Positions 54,447 to 63,031 of a DNA stretch of 64,000 nt are shown piece after piece. Position 1 is the first letter of the stretch; every line of letters starts with the position of its first letter. The notes below the pieces were generated by a model. That model was given only the letters and a program-made list of their open reading frames with translations, searched no databases and was not told the origin of the DNA. The translations under genes and the position numbers were made by a program. This DNA is from Chondrinema litorale (GTDB lineage: Bacteria; Bacteroidota; Bacteroidia; Cytophagales; Flammeovirgaceae), in contig NZ_CP111043.1 in assembly GCF_026250525.1 (NCBI RefSeq), forward strand, positions 1,054,001-1,118,000, read 5' to 3'.

Positions 54447-55244
54447 ATGGAAATTATTGCAAATGCTCCGAGTTTTCATATCAGAAATGCAGCATCTCTA
54501 GCAAAAGCTGCAAACATAGTTTATCAAGATTGGGATAGTGCAGATACAGAAATACGCGTAGGTGGATTTAAAAAATTTAGATATTTTGATGTAGATGGTA
54601 CACAAGCATTTGTAGCTGCAAATGATAAAAATATTATAGTCTCTTTCAGAGGAACCGAATCCGACAAAATGGATGATATTCTCACAGACTTAAAAGTGAA
54701 TTTTATTGATACAAAGCATGGTAGAATTCATGCAGGCTTTTATACTGCTGTAAAATTAATTATAGACGATATCTGTGAGACAGTAAAAGCCTACAGAGAT
54801 CAAAATCAAAATTTGTGGGTAACTGGTCATAGTTTAGGAGCAGCCCTTGCTACATTAGGAGCTGTTTTTTTACAAGATGCCAAGCAATTTGTAAACGGTG
54901 TCTATACATTTGGTCAACCACGAGTAGGTGACGAAACTTTTGCTAAAAAATTTAATATCCGCTTTAAAAAACGAACTTTCAGAGTTGTAAACAACTGCGA
55001 TATTGTAACAAGAGTACCAATGAGGTCAATGGGTTATAGCCATATTGGTACACACATTTATCTTGATACAGACGGCGAACTTCATATAGATGAGGAGTTA
55101 ACCTGGTGGTTTGGTTTTACAGACCGTGTAAAAGGAAGGCTTGAAACTTTTAAAGAAAAATCCATTGATGATGTTAGTGATCACTCAATGGATAATTACC
55201 TGAGTATTATAAACAGAAAGTTAAAGTCTCAGACAGTGGTTTAA
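54447..55244 (+). CDS. Class 3 lipase family protein
   Basis: 265 residues of alpha/beta-hydrolase. The nucleophile is Ser129 in VTGHSLGAALATLGAVF. The N-terminal VSFRGTESDKMDDILTDL and the later GVYTFGQPRVGDETFA and NNCDIVTRVP match Lipase_3 proteins. A His near SYSHIGTHIYL is the probable third triad member. No signal peptide is visible, so it acts inside the cell or is exported by an unrecognised route. A terminator follows. Confidence 0.92.
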   Translation: MEIIANAPSFHIRNAASLAKAANIVYQDWDSADTEIRVGGFKKFRYFDVDGTQAFVAANDKNIIVSFRGTESDKMDDILTDLKVNFIDTKHGRIHAGFYTAVKLIIDDICETVKAYRDQNQNLWVTGHSLGAALATLGAVFLQDAKQFVNGVYTFGQPRVGDETFAKKFNIRFKKRTFRVVNNCDIVTRVPMRSMGYSHIGTHIYLDTDGELHIDEELTWWFGFTDRVKGRLETFKEKSIDDVSDHSMDNYLSIINRKLKSQTVV

Positions 55245-55265
55245 GAAATTTATTCCCATCTTTCC

Positions 55266-55295
55266 AAGTCACACGTTTATGTGTGGCTTTTTTTA
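55266..55295 (+). terminator. Intrinsic terminator of the lipase gene
   Basis: Stem AGTCACAC / GTGTGGCT with one G-U pair, a 6-nt loop and a run of seven T, 24 nt after the lipase stop. Confidence 0.8.
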
Positions 55296-55321
55296 TGCTT
55301 TAACTTTCTGTCTTTTTAAAA

Positions 55322-56902
55322 TTACTTTTCTTCTTCAGCAGGAATGGTTTTTAATAATTTCCCCTTTTCGTATACTTCAGTTTTTATCAGTTTTCCTGAA
55401 ACATCGTAGTATTTCCACTCGTCCATCTTTTTCTCCATATACTGCTTTCCTGTACTTTCTACAGTACCATTTTCATAATAATTCTTCATGATACCATAAA
55501 TCACACCTTTATTATTATAAGGTGCCTCAGATTTTTTCACTTTACCAGAGGCATCATAGTATTTTGTAGTTAAACCATTTCTTTTTCCTTTATAGAAATT
55601 AGATTCAGATTCTAGATTGCCGTTTTCATAAAAAGTTTGAACCACACCCATAAGTAATCCCTCTTCATAGTTTTCTATTAAAGCAGGTTTACCATTAGAA
55701 TGGAAATATTCCCATTTCCCAAAAGGTTTACCTTCTCTATATTCTTTACTACTTTCAGTTTTACCATTCTCAAAAAATGCATCTATTTTACGGTTCTTTT
55801 CACTCCCTTTAAAAACAGTTTTCTCCTTAACATTTCCATTTGCATAATACTCGCTGTTGTTGCCAACTTTCTTACCATTTAAGTAATTGAAACGATGCTT
55901 AACTTCCCCTCCTGGATAGTAGCCAGTATTTTCTCCATGAATTACACCATTTTGCATATTTCCAACAACAGAAAGAGAACCATCTTCACGATACATTTTG
56001 TAAATGCCAGTTTTTTGCCCTCCTAGGGTTTGCATATCTGTTTTTACTTGTCCATTCTCATAGTAAGAAATAAAATTACCATTCATCTTACCTTCTGTAT
56101 AGTTGGCATCAGTTTTTACCTGTCCATTGTTGTAGTAAGTAAATGATTTACCATCTTCTTTACCATCTTTATAATTAATTTCTTCTTTTAGCTGGCCATT
56201 AGGAAAATAGTTATATGTTTTACCATTTAACAAGCCATTTTTAAAAGTACTTTTTGTAGCAACTTCACCATTTGGACTATACACAAAAAAAGTATCTTCA
56301 AGTACATCGTTGACATATAAACCTTTTTGCAATGTATCGCCGTTTTGCGCTAATGCTACTACGGGTCCATTCCGTTTATCATTTTGATATTTAAAACTAC
56401 TCATAATAGAACCATCGCTATAGTATTGTTCCATCAAGCCTTCTCTTTTACCATCAACAAAATTGACCTTGGCTGCTAAGGTGTTATCAGGATTATACTT
56501 CATCATCTCCCCTTCTATATTACCTTCATCATACTCACATTTTACCTCTGTTACACCAGTTGGGTAATACTTTACATAAGGTCCATCTATTTTCCCCTCA
56601 GTATAATTGTATTTAGCCTTAAGATTACCATTTTCATAATATTCCTCATACATACCATGCTTCAAGCCATCTTTATAATTTGTCTTTAATTCAAGACTCT
56701 GAGAGCTTGCATAGAACTGTTTGTACTCACCAACAATTTTTAAGGTATCCACCGGATCGACAAAGTATTCGGCTTTTATAATTCCTGGATCGTGGTATTT
56801 CTGTACTTTTTTGTAATCTTGTCCTAAAACAGCAAGATTACACAATGGTAAAATGAAAGCGGTAACTTTCAGTAACCTGATAGCGTGAGGAGTATAATTC
56901 AT
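55322..56902 (-). CDS. Secreted YwqK/MORN-repeat protein
   Basis: 526 residues with a signal peptide (NLAVLGQ, about residue 26). The rest is roughly eighteen repeats of about 23 residues, each of the form YY-x-NG-x-[LVK]-x...Y-x-x-G-x-x-[DNH]-G, of the YwqK/MORN type. Repeats are wide in Bacteroidota and are usually annotated as YwqK-family antitoxin. This long copy is secreted, so an antitoxin role is not likely; it may bind lipids or proteins at the surface. The frame is free of stops, and the repeats cover about residues 60-515. Confidence 0.88.
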   Translation of the reverse strand: MNYTPHAIRLLKVTAFILPLCNLAVLGQDYKKVQKYHDPGIIKAEYFVDPVDTLKIVGEYKQFYASSQSLELKTNYKDGLKHGMYEEYYENGNLKAKYNYTEGKIDGPYVKYYPTGVTEVKCEYDEGNIEGEMMKYNPDNTLAAKVNFVDGKREGLMEQYYSDGSIMSSFKYQNDKRNGPVVALAQNGDTLQKGLYVNDVLEDTFFVYSPNGEVATKSTFKNGLLNGKTYNYFPNGQLKEEINYKDGKEDGKSFTYYNNGQVKTDANYTEGKMNGNFISYYENGQVKTDMQTLGGQKTGIYKMYREDGSLSVVGNMQNGVIHGENTGYYPGGEVKHRFNYLNGKKVGNNSEYYANGNVKEKTVFKGSEKNRKIDAFFENGKTESSKEYREGKPFGKWEYFHSNGKPALIENYEEGLLMGVVQTFYENGNLESESNFYKGKRNGLTTKYYDASGKVKKSEAPYNNKGVIYGIMKNYYENGTVESTGKQYMEKKMDEWKYYDVSGKLIKTEVYEKGKLLKTIPAEEEK

Positions 56903-57037
56903 AGATATAGCATTTTGTAATCTAAAAAAAAATCTAAACTAAAAGTAGATTTGCTTGATAGGCCTAATGTTTTTAATGCTACGAAAAATATAGCTGAAAC
57001 TGGTCAATAATTATTCCTTATTATAAAAAAATCAACA

Positions 57038-58135
57038 ATGCCGCACATATATATACAAAATAATAGATATTTCTATGATAAATTGTCTGATGTAGAAACA
57101 AAAATAAATGCTGATTATACCAATGCAATATTAGGTTTCTGCAAAAAGTGGATTGAAAATACCGACACTTTCGAGTTGCACACTTCAGGTTCTACTGGCA
57201 AACCTAAAACCATTCAACTAAAGCGATTTCAACTTACTCATAGTGCCAGTCTTACAAATCATTTTTTTAAGCTCAATTCATCCGATCATTTTCTTGTTTG
57301 TTTAAACACAAAAATGGTTGCAGGCATGATGATGCTTGTTCGTGGTATGCTAGCTAATGCAAGCATAACAGTAGTAAAACCACAAGGCAATCCACTTGCT
57401 CATTTGCCACATGATACAACCTGTAATTTTGTCGCTCTAGTTCCCTTACAGCTAGAAAATATCTTACTTAAAGGTACAGAAAAAGATAAAAAAAATCTAA
57501 ATAATATGAAAGCTGTAATTATTGGTGGAGGCCCAGTAAGCGACAGTTTGCAAGAACTTATTCTTCAATTAGATTGTCCTGTTTACCATACTTATGGCAT
57601 GACAGAAACAGTGTCACATATTGCTTTAAAGAAATTGAATCACAAAGACAGAAGTGATTATTACCAAGCTTTAGATGGTGTTGAAATTAAAACTGATGAG
57701 CGTGAATGCCTCATGATTCGATCTACTGTAACAGAGAATGAATGGATAGTTACAAATGATCGTGTTTTAATTGAAAATGATAATCAGTTTAAGTGGTTGG
57801 GCAGAATTGATTTTGTGATAAATAGTGGCGGAATAAAAGTGCAGCCAGAAATTATAGAAAAAAAGATAGATAAGCTATTTAAAGAGCATGGAATTTATAA
57901 TGCCTTTTTTACTACCGGAACGGCAGATAATACTTTAGGAGAAAAAGTAACTTTGATTATAGAAGGCAAACTTCCTGAAACTTTTGCAGAATCAACTTTA
58001 GCCGAGCAATTAAAACAAGTTTGTAGCAAGTATGAAGTTCCACGCCAGTTTTTCTATATCGAAAAATTTGCTGTAACTGAAAGTGGGAAAATAAACAGGA
58101 AGGCAACTATTCGTCACTTGAACTTGGACCACTAA
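57038..58135 (+). CDS. menE: O-succinylbenzoate-CoA ligase-like protein
   Basis: Adenylate-forming enzyme in menaquinone synthesis. 365 residues, shorter than the E. coli protein as usual in Bacteroidota. The P-loop is HTSGSTGKPKTIQLK, the second signature HTYGMTETVSHIAL, and the A8-type WLGRIDFVINSGGIKVQPE. The C-terminal ESGKINRKA carries the conserved Lys. The 3' end overlaps the converging zinc-ribbon gene by 29 nt. No other menaquinone gene is in the window. Confidence 0.9.
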   Translation: MPHIYIQNNRYFYDKLSDVETKINADYTNAILGFCKKWIENTDTFELHTSGSTGKPKTIQLKRFQLTHSASLTNHFFKLNSSDHFLVCLNTKMVAGMMMLVRGMLANASITVVKPQGNPLAHLPHDTTCNFVALVPLQLENILLKGTEKDKKNLNNMKAVIIGGGPVSDSLQELILQLDCPVYHTYGMTETVSHIALKKLNHKDRSDYYQALDGVEIKTDERECLMIRSTVTENEWIVTNDRVLIENDNQFKWLGRIDFVINSGGIKVQPEIIEKKIDKLFKEHGIYNAFFTTGTADNTLGEKVTLIIEGKLPETFAESTLAEQLKQVCSKYEVPRQFFYIEKFAVTESGKINRKATIRHLNLDH

Positions 58136-59093
58136 ACTTTCTCAGAATCTCAATTACTGGTGTGTAATTACTGCAATTATCCAGCGATCTCTTAAATTCT
58201 ACGAGAGCCTTTCTTTCATTACCATTTTTTAAGTGGATTAAACCGAGATTCATGTGCAAACCGGGATGATATTTATTTCTAGTAACCAACTTAGCATATT
58301 CGAATAAGGCTTTTTCCATATCGCCTTTATGCGCAGCAAGATTGGCATCTACTAGTTCAATGTAATTGGGATCTCTACCAGAAAGTGACTTTATTTTTTC
58401 ATAACCAGCTAAAAAAGCACCAAACAATAGAGTGAGGTTTTTTACAAAAACTTTTTCAAATACCATATGCACATAAGTATCTGAACAAAATAACTTTCGA
58501 GATTTAAAAGCAAACTCATGCCGAGTTACATAAAATGTATGTTGCCAGTAGTCTCTCACTCTTTCATAATAACCAGTTTCTGGGCAAACCCTGTAACTGT
58601 CTCCACCTGGTACTAAATATCCATAATGATCGAAAATAGCCCCACAATATTCGCAATAGATATAATGCGATCGCACTACATCAATCAAATCTATAGCAGC
58701 ATCGCAATTAGGACAGTCTGCTTTTACAAAGCGAGTACTAACTTCCTCTTCATCCATCTCCATTTTCCGGTCGTTTAACCTCGCCATAGACACCCTCCTA
58801 TTAATAATAGATTGCACTTGTCTGGCAAAACCTCCGATATTGATTAGGAAAGTTGTAAACCCTTTAAAAATATGATTGCTAATTTCTCTACTAATAGTTG
58901 CACCTGGCTTTAATACAACTACAATACTTTTATGGTGTCGCTCTACCCGATGGATATCTCTAAAAAATATGCGGCCATCTTCCAAAATCAAACCGTCGCG
59001 GGTAACCCTACCCGAACGAGGAATAAATGAATCTGGCACACCCAACCTATTTACATACTTGAAACTAAATGTTACTACTGCAGCTTCTCTCAT
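58107..59093 (-). CDS. Zinc-ribbon and TPR protein, function unknown
   Basis: 328 residues. No signal peptide. N-terminal beta strands (FSFKYVNRLGVPDSFIP, GLILEDGRIFFRDI) look like a pleckstrin-like fold. A zinc ribbon follows with Cys127, Cys130, Cys147 and Cys150 (CPNC and CEYC), and a C-terminal helical/TPR part (DPNYIELVDANLAAHKGDMEKALFEYAKL). The family is not recognised. The start of the menE overlap (29 nt) is tail to tail. It is likely a cytoplasmic regulatory or scaffolding protein. Confidence 0.75.
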   Translation of the reverse strand: MREAAVVTFSFKYVNRLGVPDSFIPRSGRVTRDGLILEDGRIFFRDIHRVERHHKSIVVVLKPGATISREISNHIFKGFTTFLINIGGFARQVQSIINRRVSMARLNDRKMEMDEEEVSTRFVKADCPNCDAAIDLIDVVRSHYIYCEYCGAIFDHYGYLVPGGDSYRVCPETGYYERVRDYWQHTFYVTRHEFAFKSRKLFCSDTYVHMVFEKVFVKNLTLLFGAFLAGYEKIKSLSGRDPNYIELVDANLAAHKGDMEKALFEYAKLVTRNKYHPGLHMNLGLIHLKNGNERKALVEFKRSLDNCSNYTPVIEILRKFSGPSSSDE

Positions 59094-59138
59094 CTGATAA
59101 ACTCAGCTTTATCTTGTTAAATTTATCTCTTACTTCTA

Positions 59139-61121
59139 TTATTTATTTTCAGATTCCAGTATTTCCCTAATCTTCTGCAAAACAGGAATCAGCAAAAACA
59201 TATTGAAATCTTTATCCTCCATCTCTTGGCTCAAATCTTCATATGGAATAATCTGATCGTGGATTTTTAAAGTGTCTTTCAACAGTTTCTTTTCTTTATT
59301 ATCTGTTGGAAAAGGACCATACCTAAACTTATAACTCAACTTCTCAGAACACCATCTCCTATGTTCAACAGGAGCAAATATTTTAAAGTATTTACTGATA
59401 ATTTCTCTATCTAGATGATCGTGCCCCATTTTTTGAATAAAATTCACTTTTACACCCAAGTGTCTTGCTACAAATCGATTCGAATCTTGCTTCTGATCTG
59501 AAAGAGCATGCCAACGAGCCTCAATTCCAAATACTCCTTTTACACTTTGTGTTTGCTTAGAAAGTGCCTTTGCCATTTTACTTAACACAACATTTTCAAG
59601 CTCTTCTAAAGGATATTGACGATTAAAGCGCATATTAAGAAAATCATTCTCAATATCTTCTAGTAAATCATTACTTATCTTTTCCCTTTCATTATCTGGT
59701 AATAGCCAAATAAATTCATATTTAATGGAATAAAAGTAGTTGATAACTTTAGAAAGTGAATCCATTACACCAGATTCGTCAATCACTTTGGCTTTGGTAC
59801 AAGTATCTGTTACCAACCTAACAATATGAATATTAAAGTTTTCTCTTAGTAAGTTGAATAACTCTATATTTTCCCCTTCACCAAGTAACTGTTCTGGGTT
59901 TAGTAACTCTAATGCTTTAGATTTTTCTGGAAGCGTAAGTACAATAGGCACCCCTTTTAAATCGCCATACTCTGCATACAACATTTGCCTAAAGCTATTC
60001 GCTACACTTATCAACATCGCATCGTCTTCTCCAAAAATGTAGGCAGTTCCCAAATTACTCCAAGCAGTTTTAAGCTCTGGTGTAAAATAACTTTCAGAAA
60101 GAAATTGCTCATCTTTAAACTCCACTGCCATTACCTCTAAATAATCGTAGATGTAAGGCATTTTAATCTCAATCTCTTTTAGTAGAATATCCACATTTTT
60201 CTGCACCAAAATCACCTTTAATTTTTTAAGCCCAGGACTATGGCTCAGTATAATGTTTTCCATCAAAAAGTGCTCGGCTGTTTTATCGTAGCCTATAATA
60301 GCAATGGTATGATCTGCCGCTTCTATCTGAGTAACTATTCCGTCTTCAGCTTTTACTATGCTATATTCTGAGTTTGCAAGGGGAGAAAATGTATCATAAA
60401 TTACTTGAGCCGCTGCCTGATGGGTATTAAAAGTATCCATATCGAAATTGGTTGTACGGGTGTACATATCCATATAATCTTTCAGGAAATTTTTCTTATA
60501 CCAATCTTCCACATTTACCAATACTCTCAATGGCCCTCTAATTACTTTTTTTCTATGATTTAACCATGTAAGAATATTTGCAGTTTGAAGGTTTTTCTCA
60601 TCGTTATCCGTGAGCACTAAACAATGGCCAGCTCTCGCAATTCCAGCTTTTATTAAATCATTACTCTCAGAATTAGATGATGTTAAAACCAGAGCACCCA
60701 ATTGTTTTATTTTTTCTATGTTCTCATCAAAGTTTTCTTTGTCTTCGATTGCGACTACAGGCTCTCCATCTTTCAGTAGCTCAATAGCAATACGATAGCC
60801 AATCCCTGTATTTCCCATAATAATGGTATGGCCTTTATAAAACACTCTAATTTTAAAGCGTGCATACCACTCGTATGCGAAGAACCAAACTATCTGAAAA
60901 ATACCATAACCAAGTACTAATGCAGCTATAAAACTAGCAATAACCTGCCTAAAATTATTTGTATCACCTTCTAGCAAGAACATCCTTAATATTCCATATA
61001 AGGCTTGCCAGAATTCTATCTCCATCGGATTGTGCAATCCATATCCCCAAAAACCAAATCCAAAAACAGCAATTATACCTATTACAATGAGATAGGGTGA
61101 GAATTGTTCGATTCTTTTCAT
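59139..61121 (-). CDS. Two-helix TrkA-N protein with C-terminal RyR domain
   Basis: 660 residues. Two membrane helices (about 9-28 and 59-83), separated by a pore-like loop (EFWQALYGILRMFLLEGD) without the TVGYG filter. A Rossmann RCK/TrkA-N domain follows from about residue 97 (HTIIMGNTGIGYRIAIELL, then VVAIEDKE). A second Rossmann-like region appears near residues 270-330 (TIAIIGYDKTAEHFL). At the end, about 585-640, the segment HRRWCSEKLSYKFRYGP...IIPYEDLSQEMEDKD matches the RyR domain found in ryanodine receptors and in bacterial fusions. Ligand and transported ion are unknown; it could be a cation channel or a sensor. Confidence 0.85.
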   Translation of the reverse strand: MKRIEQFSPYLIVIGIIAVFGFGFWGYGLHNPMEIEFWQALYGILRMFLLEGDTNNFRQVIASFIAALVLGYGIFQIVWFFAYEWYARFKIRVFYKGHTIIMGNTGIGYRIAIELLKDGEPVVAIEDKENFDENIEKIKQLGALVLTSSNSESNDLIKAGIARAGHCLVLTDNDEKNLQTANILTWLNHRKKVIRGPLRVLVNVEDWYKKNFLKDYMDMYTRTTNFDMDTFNTHQAAAQVIYDTFSPLANSEYSIVKAEDGIVTQIEAADHTIAIIGYDKTAEHFLMENIILSHSPGLKKLKVILVQKNVDILLKEIEIKMPYIYDYLEVMAVEFKDEQFLSESYFTPELKTAWSNLGTAYIFGEDDAMLISVANSFRQMLYAEYGDLKGVPIVLTLPEKSKALELLNPEQLLGEGENIELFNLLRENFNIHIVRLVTDTCTKAKVIDESGVMDSLSKVINYFYSIKYEFIWLLPDNEREKISNDLLEDIENDFLNMRFNRQYPLEELENVVLSKMAKALSKQTQSVKGVFGIEARWHALSDQKQDSNRFVARHLGVKVNFIQKMGHDHLDREIISKYFKIFAPVEHRRWCSEKLSYKFRYGPFPTDNKEKKLLKDTLKIHDQIIPYEDLSQEMEDKDFNMFLLIPVLQKIREILESENK

Positions 61122-61283
61122 TCAGGGGTTACGTAAAAAAATTTGCTAATTATTTAGGCCTTTAAAGTAAAAGAAAAATGCGAAATTTCCATTTTTGTTA
61201 ATAAAACTAAATACTGGTTATGTTTTTGATATGTAGTAAAAAACACGGAATTAAATCATTTTTAACTTAAATTTTCTCTATGA

Positions 61284-62975
61284 ATGGCGTCTTTACTACC
61301 TTTTAATGGAACTTTAGACAAACGACTTGCAGGCCATTTACTTCGACGGGCAACCTTTGGCCCCGGAAAAAAAGACATCGATCAATTTACAGGTTTAACA
61401 CCTGCACAGGCTGTTGCACAATTACTTCAAGAACAGGAGCTTCCTACCCCACCCATTAACCCACTTTCAGGCGAACCTTTAATCAACCCAGAAGAAGGCA
61501 TTTACAAAATGACTTCAGATGGAGATGCGGTTGATATTGAAAGTAATTTTATTTACTGGTGGATGGCACAAATGAATAACAGTGGGAATAACATTACTGA
61601 AAAAATGGTTTATTTCCTTCATACGCATTTTACTACCATAAAGTCGCGTATAGAAGAACCCACTGCGCTATATTATCAGATTGCACTGTTCAGACATTAT
61701 GCCTTAGGCGATTTTAAAACCCTTTGCTTAAAGATGTGTAAAGACAATGCCATGTTAAGACACCTAGATGGCATTCAGAATGTAAAAGACAACCCTCAAG
61801 AAAACTTCGGTAGAGAACTATTAGAATTATACTCTATTGGCAAAGGTGACCAAATTGCTTCTGAAGAGGTAGATGGAGAATCTTACGCCAACTATACAAC
61901 CTATACCGAACAAGATGTAAAAGCCGCTACAAAAGTACTTTCTGGTTGGGACGAAGACACAACCTTTGAAACTATAGATCCAGATACAGGTCTGTCTACA
62001 GGTAAATTGAAAGCTTCTGCTCAGTTAATGACCACGCAACACGATGTGAGTACAAAAACATTTAGTAGTGCTTTTCAAAACAAGCAAATAAGCCCCACAT
62101 TAGTAGAAAACAATTCGACTACTGTAGAAGATGCCGAAGCTGAACTGGCAGAAATGATCGATATGATTTTCGAGCAAGAAGCAGCAGCCAAATATGTATG
62201 CAGAAAGCTTTATCGCTTTTTTGTATACTACGAAATTACTGATGAAATAGAACAAGACATTATTACACCGCTTGCCCAAACATTAATTGCAAACGATTAT
62301 GTTTTAAAGCCTGTTTTAGAAGAGTTATTAACAAGTAGTCACTTTTACGATTCAGACGATAGCGAGACAAGCAACAATATAGTTGGAGCAGTAATAAAAT
62401 CTCCAATTGAGCTGGTAACTGGTGTTAGTAGATTTTTTAATATGGCTATGCCAGATCCCGAAACTGAGGCGGCTGATTTAGAAGCTACCTATGCGCCAAT
62501 CTATGAGGAAATGATTTATCAGGGTTTAGAGCTTTACGAACCTTTTGAAGTAGCCGGCTATTCAGCTTACCACCAAGCGCCAGTATACAATCGTAACTGG
62601 ATATCTGCCAATTACCTCGCCTACAGATATGTTTACTCAGAATATATTCTCGACCAAGAAAATGAAGATGGAGAAAGCAAAACCTTTGGTTGGTTAGATG
62701 TAATCGAGTTTGTAGAAAACACACAAAATATAAGCAACCCAGCAGATGCAGAACAATTAGTAACTGATCTGGTAACTTATATGTTTCCCGAAGAAATTAC
62801 TGATGAAAGATTTGATTACTTCCTGAATACGGTGCTTTTAGATGGATTAACAAGTGTAATGTGGGAACTAGAATGGAGTACCTATCAATCATCAGGAGAT
62901 GATACTGCTGTAAGAACACAGATCGAAGCATTAATTACTGCTATTATTCAATCTCCTGAATTCCAATTAATGTAA
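61284..62975 (+). CDS. DUF1800 domain protein
   Basis: 563 residues, cytoplasmic-looking start (MASLLPFNGTLDKRLAGHLLRRATFGPG) and no signal peptide. The opening HLLRRATFGPGKKDI and the LRHLDGIQNVKDNPQENFGRELLELYSIG segment are the family hallmark. The C-terminal half is mostly helical. These proteins are almost always encoded next to a DUF1501 gene, as here (57 nt). Function is unknown; a role in protein export or a copper- or cell-surface-associated process is speculative. Confidence 0.92.
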   Translation: MASLLPFNGTLDKRLAGHLLRRATFGPGKKDIDQFTGLTPAQAVAQLLQEQELPTPPINPLSGEPLINPEEGIYKMTSDGDAVDIESNFIYWWMAQMNNSGNNITEKMVYFLHTHFTTIKSRIEEPTALYYQIALFRHYALGDFKTLCLKMCKDNAMLRHLDGIQNVKDNPQENFGRELLELYSIGKGDQIASEEVDGESYANYTTYTEQDVKAATKVLSGWDEDTTFETIDPDTGLSTGKLKASAQLMTTQHDVSTKTFSSAFQNKQISPTLVENNSTTVEDAEAELAEMIDMIFEQEAAAKYVCRKLYRFFVYYEITDEIEQDIITPLAQTLIANDYVLKPVLEELLTSSHFYDSDDSETSNNIVGAVIKSPIELVTGVSRFFNMAMPDPETEAADLEATYAPIYEEMIYQGLELYEPFEVAGYSAYHQAPVYNRNWISANYLAYRYVYSEYILDQENEDGESKTFGWLDVIEFVENTQNISNPADAEQLVTDLVTYMFPEEITDERFDYFLNTVLLDGLTSVMWELEWSTYQSSGDDTAVRTQIEALITAIIQSPEFQLM

Positions 62976-63031
62976 AACCAATTCCCCCTATTCTATAAAA
63001 TTATTTCCATCCGAAAAGCATACGTTGCATT

